A stretch of DNA of 64,000 nt, taken from Epichloe hybrida (Eukaryota; Ascomycota; Sordariomycetes; Hypocreales; Clavicipitaceae). Below the pieces are notes generated by a model, which saw only the letters and a list, made by a program, of their open reading frames with translations, did not search any database and was not told the origin of the DNA. Position numbers and translations under genes: made by a program. The DNA is taken from contig JAFEKR010000010.1 in NCBI GenBank assembly GCA_019022495.1, forward strand, positions 310,001 through 374,000, written 5' to 3'. This document shows, in pieces, positions 47,205 through 60,545 of the stretch. Positions within the stretch are counted from its first letter, which is position 1. Every line of letters begins with the position of its first letter.

Positions 47205-47236
<32 letters not shown>

Positions 47237-47560
47237 TCACTGTGTGTCTCTCTCTTTATATGTCTTGTTTCCCTTGAGCCCCCCCATGTTGCGCCAAGGA
47301 TCACGACAAGGGGCCTGATAGGTGGAGCCTTCCTTCGAATGCAACACGTAAACATGCAGTAGTGATTTTTCAATCATGCAGTAGTAACTAGGCCTAAAAC
47401 GGAAGAAGTACCCGCGCACGTAAATTTGTAAGGGAAGTGACCTCCTGTAATTTATGCATTCCATACCACTAATTTCCTCTGCATACTGATTTTTTTCTTT
47501 GTGTTCTATATTACAATAAATGCCGCATCGCAATAGATTCGCAAACGCCATTGACGCCGT
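46442..47560. promoter_or_regulatory. G-alpha upstream region up to the AT-rich block
   Basis: 1.1 kb with purine/pyrimidine tracts, a GACAAGATGCAAC tandem (about 46624-46672) and a GACTGCCT repeat (47033-47067). A CT/CA microsatellite lies at 47193-47256. No gene recognised. Base composition drops sharply near 47560. Confidence 0.45.
47193..47256. repeat. CT then CA microsatellite
   Basis: TC/CT dinucleotides, then CA repeats, then GTGTGTCTCTCT. Compound dinucleotide array. Confidence 0.85.
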
Positions 47561-47961
47561 ACGTCATACTAATATCTTAAATTAAGGGCTAATACTAGTA
47601 AGTTTAAGATGTAATAACTGTAATTCAAGACCACTAGTGTCTTAAAGGTTTTATATGTAATATTAGTAGTAGATAATGTAATCCCTACATAACTATCACA
47701 AGCTTTATATCACTATAATACTAGTAAGGTAGTAATTATTATAAGTAGTCTAATAATAAAGATATTTATTAGACCTCTTTACATAAGAGTAAATACCCCT
47801 TTTAAGCCTGAATTATCTATAAGAAGGATTATAATACCTATGATCTTAAGGTTATAGATTCCTCTTATAACTATGAGCGAATCTCTTCTTTTATTAGCTT
47901 AAGTATATTATAGCAAAGAAGCTAGTAAGAATTCGGTCCTATAAGGCTTCTTAAGATAATA

Positions 47962-48231
47962 GTGTCACGACTGTGTTCGGGGAGATATAAACGGAGTGAA
48001 GGCTAAGGTTCTTAGTCGTAGCTAGAGAGCTACCACTTAGGGGTAGGTGCATAAAGGTCTTAAACTCTAACCTTCTATATCTCTTATAGGCAGTCCTTAT
48101 CTAAATACCTTACTATACACACATAGCTATCTAGTAGCTACTTAGTTATTTACATAAGCTAAGGCTTACCTAAGGGCTCTATTATATAACTATCCTATCT
48201 GTAACTCCCTAGCCTCTATGCTCCTAATATA
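47962..48231 (-). repeat. Possible Gypsy-type LTR (degenerate)
   Basis: Starts TGTCACGACTGTGTTCGGGG, an LTR-like beginning of fungal Gypsy elements, and can end near TGCTCCTAATA (CTAACA before mutation). On the minus strand a GGGGGGTAGTA purine run sits next to it, as a polypurine tract would. No second copy was found in the window, so this is tentative. Confidence 0.4.
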
Positions 48232-49731
48232 CTACCCCCCTAATATATAATTATCCTTAATTATAAAGAGCTACTTAGCTAGTGTGTATTTACTATATAT
48301 AACCTATAGTAATATCTATATTACTAGCTATACTATTAGTACGTGGTATTATATTTACTTTAAATAATAAGGTAGATATTATTAGAACCTAGGTAATCTT
48401 CCTTGTGATATCTAGATTATAGATAGCTACATACTTACTATATTATTACCTCTAACATGTATACCTCTATCTAATAAGTTATTAGCGCTAAGTAAGCAGA
48501 CTACCTATATTAAGTTTTATAATTAGGTTAAATAGTTAGGGTAATACATACTATTTAAAATAAATAACTTTTTATCTAATATTAGGGATATTATATTAAT
48601 CTCACTAGGAGTTTATAGCTAGCATATATATTTGCTAGTAGTAGCTATAACTATAAATATTATAATTCCTAGATTAGTTACATATAGCGCGTAAATTACT
48701 TAGGGGTCTAAGGCTAATATAAAAGAGGCTTGCTTCCCCTTGCTTCCACACACTTTTCTTCCCTCTATATCCTCCCTTAGTATTATAAGTTACCCTTACC
48801 TATAAGCTAGTAGCTTTATAGCTTCTTTTATAATAATTACTAATATCCTATAGCATTACTTTATTATCTATATCTATCCTTATTTAAAACATCTAAATTC
48901 TCTTAAATACTAAAATATTAGTAGCTTACCTTTTACTTATAAGTTTCTTATAGTATATTACTACTAACTTACTAGTAGTTAATAATATCTTTAATATAAG
49001 TAATTACTTTACTACTACTATCTTCTTTTATTTTAAAGGCTCCTATAATATCCCTTTTAAAGTCTCCTAGTAAGAAATATTTAGCTTTTAAAATTTCTAT
49101 GTAAGTATAATATCTAGGTCCCCCTAGCACTTACCTTACTAACTTATAGCTAGTAATACTAGTAAAATAAAAATTCCCTATATTCGCTATATATAGTAAG
49201 TTATAATATAGGCTATTATACCTAAAGATAGTAATAGTGCAAAGCTATAATATATTATTAAGGGTAAATCTATCCTAACCTAATATACTAATTCTCTAAG
49301 TATAACTTTACTACTATCTTACTATATATTACTCCTAACTTATATAAATAACTTAATAAAATATGCCTATTATATATATAATAATAAGGACTACGCTAGG
49401 GTTTATCCTCCCTTTCCTACTACTAATATATATACTAATACACTACTAGTATACTACTTAGTTTACCTAGTTATACTATATACTCTTTAAGTATATTAAT
49501 GCTTATAGTAATCCTAATAATAATCTATACTTTCTTAATAATATATATATCTCTTATTTCTATAACTTAGTTACTACTAATATACTACTAGTATTTAATA
49601 CATATAAAATGCAAACTTTATAATACACTTCTAACTACTAAAAATACTAATAAGCATAGGTAAGTAAGGTAAGCATAACTTATAGTAGAAGTTATACATA
49701 AGGCTAATACTAATAAATAAGTTACTATATT
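48232..49731. other. Unassigned RIP-mutated DNA
   Basis: TA-rich sequence with no readable ORF. It may be the interior of the element whose LTR candidate lies at 47962-48231, interrupted by the Copia insertion. Confidence 0.35.
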
Positions 49732-49989
49732 TGTTGGATGCACCAAGGTCCTGCGCAGGTAATAAATCCCGTATAAATTCGAAGTCGATGATAGATAGTT
49801 AGATAGCTAGGAAAGAGGGAGAAGAGAGGGAAAGTCTAGATGCTAGAAAAGTAGGCGAAATCCGTATGTGGGGCACAAAAGGGGGTGGCGAATTAATATA
49901 GCCAATTATATCACGTGCATCACGCTAGACCTATAATTAGTCTGGTCTTTGGCTACGATTAAACTGATGAAGATCCGAAGGAATTAACA
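49732..49989 (-). repeat. 3' LTR of Copia element 1
   Basis: 258 bp, TG...CA ends. Its outer (left) half keeps more C and G (GGATGCACCAAGGTCCTGCG) than the same stretch of the other LTR. Confidence 0.9.
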
Positions 49990-50189
49990 CTAGCAATCTC
50001 TCTTTTTCCTTCGTAGCTAAAGAGCTTAAAAACGCAATAAAAATTAGATTGAAGGAAAGTGTACACAAGTAAATCCCTTAATAGGAATCCGCTACTCTGA
50101 TTGGCCGTCGTGGCATTGGTTAATTGAATTAATCTATCATTCCTTACCTAAGCTCCTGTTTCCTAATATTATAGGTCTTTTCACCTATC

Positions 50190-50560
50190 CTTTAACACGA
50201 ATCGTTAATTCGTTCAAATTAATCAAAGAGAAAAGTAATAAATTCAGCGATGCTTTTATCATTGTATCTGCCGGATTATTGTTTCCATTAATCCACCTAA
50301 CTTTATAAATCTTATGCCTTTTGTATAATTAACAAAGAGCTATAATATTAATCATTAGTCTTTTCTCCTTTGTGGTTCCTAGCTTTATAAGATATTTATA
50401 TAACGAAAAAGAATTAGTATAAAGAATCATAGGAATTCAAGGCATCTTCAATCGATCCGTGATCTAATGTAAAGTCATGGAAATCGCGTAGGTAATATCT
50501 ACGCCTTAAACTATGCTATATAACTTGGAGGCAAGCGCGCTATAAGTAACTCTCTTGCTC
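50190..50560 (-). pseudogene. Copia RNase H relic (element 1)
   Basis: Minus-strand translation still reads KLGTTKEKRLMINIIALC and VRWINGNNNPADTMIKAS, recognisable Copia RNase H sequence, with stops interspersed. Confidence 0.8.
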
Positions 50561-52904
50561 TTTGTTAAGCTATATGTAATAATATTGCCTTTTACAATAA
50601 AGGTATTGTTGTCTTGCATTATCTTGTTACTAATTATAATCACGTATCCAATCTATAAGCTTAAATCCTTGTTATTAGCAAGTAATCCATTTACAAACAT
50701 AAAGAGCTTTGCCTCTTTAAGAACTAAAGGAATATATTGCAGTCTATGTTATTAATTCTTAATCTACTATTTAAGGCATTTATTAAGGCATGCAATATCT
50801 TCCCTAGAGGGTTCTTAGTGTTAAGCTATAATTAAAAGGTTATACAAAGCCTCTGGTTAACACATAGTTGTGATATAGCTTTCTCGCGCTTATTACTCTA
50901 TGTAATCTTACTTTACTATTAAGGATTAAGAATTAACTTCCTTAATCTTCTAACTCTAACCTTTCTAGGTTAAGATTAGCGAATTATTAGTGTTCTAGGT
51001 TAAGATATAGCTATTAAAGATAAGGGGATTCTTAGCAGTTAATTATTACTTTTCTTTAGCTATAAAATTAGCCTTCTAGAGCTCTTTCTCTTCTTTTTAG
51101 AAGAAGTTATTGTTGCTTAGGCCTAATGTATCGTTAGTTTGTATTCTAATAATACTAAAGAGATTCTTATTATTCAGGGCTATGATTAATAAGCAGGGAT
51201 TATAGGTTAAAGTTGTTATATTAAGGTTATTCCTGTGGTAGCGGAAGTACATTACCCACTAGTAGGTTCTAGCCTCTGCGATCCCATAAAGAGGTCTAAT
51301 CAATTTAATTATAGTCCCTTCTAGAAAGAGATATGCAATTTGCTTTAGTAATCTCATGATAATCAGCCTTATTAGCATTATATGTAATTAAGTGTAGGCT
51401 TGCGTAATATCGCGAATCTAAAGGTAAATGCCTCTTTTTCTTAATAATAGAGCAATAGCTACGATAAGTTATTAGCTTACTTATTGTATTATTAGCGATT
51501 GCGTCAGGATGAATTCCTTTCCTTTGTTATTATGGCCTTATATAACAAGATGAGATTTCTTATATAGCAAATCTGTTCCTTTGCCTTTGATCTCTCTAAT
51601 TATACGAGAATCAAAGATTCTATGACCTCTGTGCTTCACTAGGTTAAACTTAATAAATTTAAACATATCACAAGCTTGCAAAGCGTTAATCTTAGCTTAA
51701 TTAGACTACTTAAAGGGTTTTCCTAGGGTTATAATCCTTCCTTCTTAGCAAAGCTAAAGGGCGAGGTTCTAATTAGCCTCTTCCTTTGCTATAAGGAATA
51801 CTATGCTTAGTATCCCTCTAGTTATAATCTCTTAAATAAAGGCCTTCTCTTAATCTTTGTTTATAAGTATATAGAGCTAAACTAGGCTAATATCCTTCTT
51901 AGGGCTATAAGGTTTTCTTTTCCTTACTTTTATTCCTTTAGGGCGTAGTAATAAGTCTTTAACTTAATAGCTTCCCCTTAGGGCCTTTTAGGCTTTATAA
52001 GCCTCTTCATTAGACTCTCTTACACTTATAAATTATACTATAAGGGCCTTTCTTAGTCTCCCTTACTTTCTCTTAGCTAGTGTTTACTACTCTTTGCTAT
52101 CTTCTATTAGAGGATCTCTTTTATTAGTAGTAGTTAGTTATATAGTTACTTCTTCCTCTATATTACTAGGCTTTATCTCCTACTACTCTAGTCCCTCTGT
52201 AATACATAGGTCTTTATAATAAGGCTTTACTACTGTAAAGCAAAACTTCACTAGGCTATAGGGTATATTAATAGTATAGGTCTCTCTATTAGTAGTAAGC
52301 AGCTTATACAGGCTATACTAGCTACCTTTCTCTCTCCACACGCGTATATTAGCCTATAAGGGCAGCTAATATATAGGCGCTATGTCAGGGCCGTTTTAGG
52401 CTCTAAGGGCATTGCGAACCTACCACAAGGCTAGAAAACGTTAGACTTCGTCCGTTACCTTATAAATTACCTTAGCACGTTAAATAACAGAGACGCTTAG
52501 CAGCAACTTATCTATTATCTATAGGTAGCCTCTAAAGACTAGCATAGTTAGGATAATACTATTTAGGCCTATAGAGTTATTAATAGCCTTAATAGCTATT
52601 TAGAGGTATTGCTCTAGCGCGAGATCCGTTCTAATTAAGTCTGTAATAATATTATAGGCTTAGCGTAAAGGTCTATAGTATCTCTTAACCTTTCTAATGC
52701 TATTATAGGCTTTAATTAGTATCTCACTAGTTTTAATTAACATTAATTAAGCATAATATCTAAACTTAGCAAAAGCGAAGTTATTACTAGCATCATGGAT
52801 AATCCAATCTAGAGGTCCGAGATAAGTATTAATCTAACATTCGCGGATTACATCCTAGATATCTCAAGCCTTCTACTTCTTTAGATTAAGGAATTAGGCT
52901 ACCT

Positions 52905-53010
52905 AGAACAATATTACTAAATCAACAATGTGAAGCACTAGTCAGCCATCGATTTGCACAATATTAACAATGATCTCGTAGTTAAATTCGTGGTTATCTT
53001 TAATTATAAA
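52905..53010 (-). pseudogene. Copia integrase relic (element 1)
   Basis: Minus-strand reading contains EFNYEIIVNIVQIDG followed by LVLHIVDLVILF, matching the start of the Copia integrase core. Confidence 0.75.
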
Positions 53011-53954
53011 CTTAAATCAACTAGGGGCCTTTCCATATATCTAGCAATAGTAGCAAACTTTAGTCAATTCCTTAATTACCTAGCGCTTAACTTCATGACT
53101 AGCTTAGTGAAGGATCTTTACAAGTTATTAAACGGAAGGATAACCAAGTTAACAATGCAATTAACGGATATCTCCTTCTAAAAGGTAAAAGGCAACTATT
53201 TCCTTTGCTTCTAGTAACTACTAAGGGTATCCCTATTATCACACAATAGGTATAGTCTTATTACCTTAGATGAGCATGTTAGTAAGGTTATTAATCTTAA
53301 CTTATATCTTATCCATATCGGTGATTAAGAAGAGAAAGGGGGTAGCTATATTAAGGACGTAGAATTTAAGCTCTCTAAGTTCCACAGGCATATAAAGGAT
53401 TCCTCTCGTAACCACTAATCCAGCGCTAAATATAATAATTTAGGGTTCGTAGGGGGTCACCTTTAATAAAGGCATTAATCTTAATAAAGCCTTCACTTAT
53501 GCCTCTCCTACAGTTAACTTTCCTACAGCGCTAGTGTTAGGCATAATCCCTCTAAAGACCTCTTTAGAATAGTGTTCTTTAGAGACATAGCAAATCAAGC
53601 CTTTATCACACTCTTATAGCTTATAGAGCTCCTACCTAAGGAATACGTATTAGAAGGCTTAATTATTTAGGGTCGCAAGGATATTAACGTTAGCAGCGTT
53701 ATAGTTAGTCTATAATCCAGAGCAGAAGAATTATGTAATACTTAGGTATACTATTAATAGTAGCTCCTCCACATTATTATCATTATCTTTAGCTTCTATA
53801 TAAGCTAAAAGATATAATTCCTAATTCTAACCCAAGCTTTCATTAGGCTTGTTATTATCCTACCCTTTATAGGAGGCAAGGAATGCCTAGAATCTCTTCT
53901 CTAAAGGGGGTGTATAATATGTTTTGCTAGCCTACTAGTAGTCCTTTTCCTTTT

Positions 53955-54015
53955 AATATTCTTTAGCGGAGTAATTAAAAGACTAGTAGCTACTCTTACC
54001 ACATATAAAGCAGCG
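53955..54015 (-). pseudogene. Copia gag zinc-knuckle relic (element 1)
   Basis: Reads RCFICGKSSYWSFNYSAKE. The first two Cys of the CX2CX4HX4C knuckle remain, while the His and last Cys positions are Tyr, as C-to-T mutation predicts. Confidence 0.7.
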
Positions 54016-56056
54016 CTTAGTGCTTAGCCTAGGGCTTTGCCTATAATAGCTTCCTCCGCTATAAGGGGATAATCGCTATCTATACTAATAATTAGTAAAT
54101 ATAGCCTCTAGAGGGTCTCCTTATTAGTACTAAAGGTATTAGGAGGACTTCTTATTTAATTCCGTAATAGTAATTACCTTATAGAGGTCTCTAGTAAGAC
54201 TCTCAAAGCCTACGAAGTACATATATTCCACTATCTAACATTTAGGCACACTAGCTATAGCATTTAAGGCCTGCTTATAGAGTTTAGTATCTACTATCTT
54301 AGTAGGGTATAGGCCTTTATAAATCTTCTTAAGGGTTAATAATATAATCTTAAGGCACTTAAGCTTGCTTCTATTAGGGTTCCTCTTAATTATACTCTTT
54401 AGCGTTATACTACTCTATTTATAGTAATAGAATTACTAGTTACTTTCTGTCTTAAAGTGTTAATAAATATAAGCAATTATCTCTTTATAGGAATAGTTAT
54501 TCCTAAAGAGGTAATTAAGGTAGTATTACTTAGTATCACTTATTAATATAATAGGGAAAGCCTTCTAATAATACGTTTAAGGAAGGTTAATTCTATTACA
54601 CTTATTTTTAAAGAGCGTAATCTTTAGTGTTAAGAAGTTATATAGCTTTCTACTATAGCGGTTACTATCCTTATATATCTTTGTAAGCTCTAAGATCTTC
54701 TTTATAATCTAATCTTCGGAGGGGAATTGCTATAAAGGCATAATTTATTATGGATAACAGTCCACTGGTTGTTCTTGATAATAATTATCCGGATAGAGCT
54801 ATTAATATAATAGGGATTATTATAGGGGTTCTTATGAGGGTTTAAGCAATCTCTAGGGTTAGGGAAGGTTAATTTCTAGGGTAGGTTATTAAGGCTATTA
54901 ATGTTAAGGCTCTAGGGGTTCGGAAGATTATGGTTATTCTTATGATCTTTCCTATAACCAAAGGGGCATTAAGGTTTAATAAAGCACTTCCTTAAGCAAT
55001 ACTAGGATTAAATATCCTAGGCCTTGCCTAATAAGGACGCCGTGATCTCGTAAAGAATTACGTAATTCTCTGATAACATCCTTAGATGCCCTTTTAAAGG
55101 TATCTTTAGACTAGCCTTTAAAGTCTTCTTAGAATAATTCCTATAAGTTATTATCTCTCCATCCTTAATGTTTACTAAGGTTAATAAATCTTATAATCCG
55201 GTTATTAAGCTTAAGCTATGTAGCAGTCTCTAGATCTAGCTTAACAGATTCTTTCCAGTTATGCGAGAATTCGTGAGTGAGCTATTAAAGGCGTGGGGGT
55301 AATTCATGCCTTTAAGGTCTCTCGGGGGTGATGATTAGAGCCTTACTATTACTAGCAGCCCTTCCTCTCATGAAAGGTCTAGATTCCTCTGCTATTTTTA
55401 ACTATTAAAGGAAAAAGTGGCAACAGGAGTAAATTAACAGGGACAAGGAAAGCAACAGAAGTGTTAAAAGTGGGCAAAAGCAACAAGAAAAATAACAAGG
55501 AATTAACAGGAATTACCCTTCCTGTTTTTCGTAAAAAGGAGGGAAGGAGGTAATCTCTCTCTCTTGCTAACAAGCACGGGGCGAATAGCACTAATAATAG
55601 AGGGGGCAAAAAAAAACAAGCCGTAAATGCTTGTACAAACAGATTGAAGGTCTGTTGGATAAAGGGAATATTTATAGAGAAGTTATAGATATGTCAGCTA
55701 GCTTAGCTAAGGTTATTTAACGTTAGGTTCGAAATAAATGCCTCGTAGCGATAGATTTAGTTAGTTAGTTAGTTTTCTCGTAATGAACAATAAAATCAAT
55801 AATTAACAACAATATCCCAGATAAATATAACAAAGTTATATCCCTAAGCCTAAGGGTTAATAGATCGATTCCTTGGAAGCCTAACAAGCCCGCAACCAGG
55901 ATTCTAGTCTCTTCCTTTAGCACACTTATGTAGTCATGCCTCTCTACCGTAATGACTGTTATAGCATAACAAGGGGTAGTGGCAGTGGTGTCTGCAGAAA
56001 TGTCTCTTCTTATAATACCTAGCTCATCTATGGTTATAAAGTCAACCACTAATTAG

Positions 56057-56314
56057 TGTTAGATACACTAAGGTCCTACGCAGGTAATAAATCCTATATA
56101 AATTCAAAGTTAATAATAGATAGTTAGATAGCTAGGAAAGAGGGAGAAGAGAGGGAAAGTCTAGATGCTAGAAAAGTGGGCGAAATCCGTATGTGGGGCA
56201 TAAAAGGGGGTGGCAAATTAATGCAGCCAATCATATCGCGTGCATCGCGCCGGACCCACAATTGGTCTGGTCTTTGGCCACGATTGAACCGATGAAGATC
56301 CGAAGGAATCAACA
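56057..56314 (-). repeat. 5' LTR of Copia element 1
   Basis: 258 bp, same length as its partner. Its outer (right) third keeps C/G positions (for example ATCGCGTGCATCGCGCCGGA) that are T/A in the partner. Confidence 0.9.
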
Positions 56315-56319
56315 ATATT

Positions 56320-56832
56320 ACTACTTAATAATACTATTAATCTAGAAGTCTAGATTAATATTTCTAATAGTTTATGTTTTATTACATAGAATCTTCTATT
56401 TATATATACTTCCTATACTCTAGCTTATAGCTTTACTAACTTACTAGTAGCTTACTACTAATATATTTACGCTTCCTACTTATATTAGGCTACTAGACCT
56501 CCCTAGCAAGCTTTATATATATATGTATAGAGAGAGGGATTTTTCTAATAATAAGGACAAATCCTCTGCCCCTATTATTACTAGTAAGATTACTAAGGGC
56601 CTAGTAGGTGATATATTAATAGAGTAATTAGTATAAAGTAGCTATAAGTTAGGTTATCTAAGAAATTATCTGGATTTTTTTTTTTTTTTTATACGTTACT
56701 ACTACTATCTAAAATCTATTAAATACACCTCTATGTCCGCAAACTAGCTGCTTAGTTACTGCTTATAATCCTTAATAATATTTATTATAATAAAATCTCT
56801 TTTCTTTACTTAAGAATTTTCTAAAGTATTAT
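56320..56832. other. Spacer between the two Copia elements
   Basis: 513 bp of TA-rich DNA with a T17 run near 56675-56690. No recognisable coding relic. Confidence 0.35.
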
Positions 56833-57141
56833 TGTTAGAACAAAGGTAATATCAATCGCGCGTCGCAGCCGCAATTACCTGGCAGAAGCTCGGGCCACGC
56901 GCGGACCCCACACGTGACCTATAACCTAGTATGTTAATTGGCTAGGAAATGTGGGGATATAAACGCATAACCCCTTTTCCCTTTATGTATTATAACTTCT
57001 AGCTTTTTACCTCTCTTTTCCTATAACTTAATTAATCATAATAATAGATAACGCAGCCTAGAATAGATAATCAATAACAATACTATTCTTCGGGCTTATA
57101 ACTATATTACATATTGAATTTAATACCCTGTAAATCTAACA
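56833..57141 (+). repeat. 5' LTR of Copia element 2
   Basis: 309 bp, TGTTAGA...TCTAACA. The outer left part retains GC-rich words (CGCGCGTCGCAGCCGC). Confidence 0.9.
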
Positions 57142-59336
57142 CTAATTAGTAGTTACCTTCATAGATAACCACGTAGTCTTCGAACACCGTAGATTAGTAA
57201 GGTTAATTAGAAGAGGTAGCTTATCTAATAATAACTTGCCTTATAAAATAGGAGGGCTATGTTTAATAATAAGTTATACTAACGAAAAGGTATAATATAG
57301 CTCTCTTCTTACTTTAGTATTAATATCTATATCTATACGGACTCTGAAATAATAAAGAAAGGTTTAACGCTAGTAGCTAAGCTATCCCCTTGTCTTTCTT
57401 TATTATATATTCTATTATATATTTAAAGTTAACTACCTTACCTTATAATTCTTTATATCCAAAAAACATTATATAATCACAGTTATACCCCTTTTCTCCT
57501 TATACTATAAGATCTGCCTCCCTTAATTAATTAGAATATTAGATATAGCTAGACTATCTAGAACCTCTAGTTAATTTAGAGTTCCTAGTAAGACTAATAG
57601 TTATAATAATGCTATAGAAGGCATTAAAACAGGAGATAATAATAAATACCTTAAAAAAGGAAAAACCCTTATCTATACTAACCTATACCCCTATATCTCT
57701 ATAAGGCTTTAATAACATATTATAAAGGAACTACTCTAATAAATAGGAAGTTCTAAACATAAAGAGATAAGAACACCTAAGGAAATTAGTCTCTATATCC
57801 TTATAAAGACTAAATAATATAAGGAGTAAGGGTTATTTAGAAGAACACTATTCTCTGAATTTAGTAATAACTTCTATAGATAGTTAAGGGATAAGTTTAT
57901 AGAAGGGAGAGACCTTTTATAGAATAGACTTTAAGACTATCTTCTTTATAATAAAGTATATATAACTATTAGAAGAGGCACTAAGATAGTAAATAACCTT
58001 AAAGAAGTAGTAAAATAAGAGGAATTTAGATTTTAGACTCTTAAAGAAATTAAAGAGGCTAGGAAGAAGTACATAGGCTTCTAAAAGAACCTATAAAATA
58101 AAGAGTTCTTCTATAATTTACTAGATAATAGTAATATTAGAACTAGGCAACCTACCCTATTACCTTAGTTATTAGTATAATTACTATTAAAAGGATTAAT
58201 AAGCTAGACTCCCCTAGGAACACTAAGTTAATCCCCTCTAGGAAAGCCTAGCTAATCTCCCCTAGGAAGGTTAATTAACCTAGAGTTAAGACCACCTAAG
58301 GATACTATTTATAAGTATCTATAGGTAACTCCCTTAGCTATACCTTTACTAGAGGTAAGTTAGTAGTATTACTAGGGTAATACTACTAATAATACCCCTA
58401 AGTAGGAGAGTTACTAATAGAGGTAACCTATACTATCTAGGGCTAGTAATGCCCCTATTAGTATAGCTTAAAGAGCTATAATTTCTCCTTCCTAATATAA
58501 GGAAAAGGAGGATTAGAGGGAATAATAAGCCCTAAGGGTACTACTTATAAAGCCACCCTCTTACTTCCTAAGGACCTTACTACCCCTTTTATAAATATAA
58601 AGGGAAATACCTAGAGGACCCCTATAGACCTAGAGACCTTTACTAAAGTAAATTATTAACCTATCTAAGGTATACCCTAAAGAATAACTCTATAGCACTA
58701 ATAACTATAATATCCTTAAATTAAAGCTTTAAATATTCTATAGAAAGTATAAGTTACTTAATATCTAGCCTAAATAAGCTAGTTATGCTTTTAAGGTTAT
58801 ACTTAAAGGTAAAGCACTATAATACTATATAAACCACCTCTTTAAACCTAGATAACTATAAGATCTCCTTACGCTAGTTAGCTATATAAGAGAATAATTT
58901 AAAACTAAGGATATATAGCAAAGATATTTACTAGAGTAAAATAACACTTCCTTATAAGAAATAGTAAATAATAACCTAACTAAGTTAATAATTAAATACT
59001 TTAATAAACTTATAGAAAGACTAGCTATCTTATAATAAGTAGTGCCTAAAGTAAGCTAAACTAAAAGGGCACTCTAGAATTAACTTATTAAAGCCTATTA
59101 TAGTATTCTAGAGTGTAGAGAAGTAATTATAAATCCGCTAGATAGACTATAAGAGTTCTATAAATAGATTAGAATAACCCTTTATTTTATTAAGGAAGAG
59201 AAGAAGAACTATTAATAGTTCCTAACTAAAGCTATAACCCTAGAGTAATTCTAGACTAACTAAAGATATAATAGAAATAGAAAAGAGACTTAATATCCCT
59301 TAAAACCATAAGGAAAAGGAGGTACTCCCTACATAA

Positions 59337-59395
59337 AGAAGTGCTATATATATAGTAAGGAAGGATACTAGTTATTTAAGCACCCTAAAGAGAAC
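59337..59395 (+). pseudogene. Copia gag zinc-knuckle relic (element 2)
   Basis: Reads KKCYIYSKEGY, stop, LFKHPKENYKKA. Cys-to-Tyr and Trp-to-stop changes fit C/G-to-T/A mutation of a CX2CX4HX4C-type knuckle. Confidence 0.7.
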
Positions 59396-60307
59396 TATAA
59401 GAAAGCATTTTAACGCTTTAAGAACTACTACCTTATAAATCTAACTAATAACTTATATTATTTATTTCTTACTTAGTATAAGGGAGAATATAAGTCCTAA
59501 CCCCCTATTAATAACGAAATCACTTAGTATATAAAGAGCATTAGATTTAATAATAGCCCTAATAATATAGATAGGCTAGTACTTATAAGCTTCTTTACTT
59601 ACGGAACCTAGATTAATAGCGAAAGAATAGTTTAATTCCTAATAAGGTAAGCAGCTTATTATAGTCTAAGTAAAGAAGACTCTTTTTAGCAGGAACTCAT
59701 AAATAAAGCCCTAGTGATATTTATATTAGAAGATTGCTATTCCTATGTAATATTCTAAGGGATTATGCCTAATATAGGAGCCGTAAAGTTCTCTATAGTA
59801 GGGCACCCTTAATTCCTTACTTTGTAACGTTAGATACTTATATTATAGCTTAATGAATTAATAAAGAAGAAGGTATTAGTTAGATTTAGCGTGGGAGACC
59901 TGATTATTGCGCTTAGAGCGGCTAATGTGCCTACCCCCTTTAGAAATATTCTCTTTTAGGTTATCCCTACGAACACTCTATTTCTCTTATCCCTTAATAA
60001 TATAAACTATCTAAAGATTAACTTTAATATCTCTAAGAATATACTATAACAAGGAAATATTAAAGTCCCTATTGTACGCAAATAGGGCCATACCTAGATG
60101 CTTCTTACATAGAAAGAAGAAGTAGTTACTTAGAGCTACCTTATAGAAGGCAAGCTATAGCGATTATATCGCTGCTTTAGGCATCTATTAATCTAATGTT
60201 TATATAAGGTTCTCTATAGATTAGGGTATAATATTAATATTAAAGCTATTAAGGAGCTAATAAGAATCTATTACTAATACTAAATACACGTAGATAGCCC
60301 TAATTAC

Positions 60308-60545
60308 TTTAAGTTTACCCTTAAGGATAAGTGTAGCTTTAATTATAAAGTAATAGTAAATATCTTCTACCTAGATAGTAACCGCCCTATACTCTATGCT
60401 ATAGATATAGCTATAGCATTTAACGTAGCAAAATTCCTTAATAATATCTCTGCAAAAACAACCTAGGAAGCCCTCTAAATATGCTAGATTAATGCTTACC
60501 TAGGCCCCCTAGACTTTATTATCATAAATACTAGAACAAACTTCC
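60308..60545 (+). pseudogene. Copia integrase relic (element 2)
   Basis: Readable segments FKFTLKDKCSFNYKVIVNIF and INAYLGPLDFIIINTRTNF correspond to integrase-core positions. Intervening stops. Confidence 0.78.

Larger units (their letters stand above)
49732..56314 (-). mobile_element. Copia-type LTR retrotransposon 1, complete but coding-dead
   Basis: 6583-bp element bounded by two 258-bp LTRs and a perfect 5-bp target duplication ATATT (49727-49731 and 56315-56319). Minus orientation follows from the purine run GAAGGAAAAAGAGAGA next to the left LTR (polypurine tract) and from coding relics in the order gag zinc knuckle (about 54.0 kb), integrase (about 53.0 kb) and RNase H (about 50.4 kb), which defines Ty1/Copia. 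All reading frames are broken by stops, mostly TAA/TAG created at former CAA/CAG/TGG codons. Confidence 0.88.

Noticed and set aside
52954..53181. 75-codon plus ORF in the AT-rich block
   Set aside because: Antisense of the Copia integrase relic on the minus strand.
55379..56049. Minus-strand ORFs of 76 and 94 codons at the right of Copia element 1
   Set aside because: Fragments between the 5' LTR and gag of a mutated element; not independent genes.
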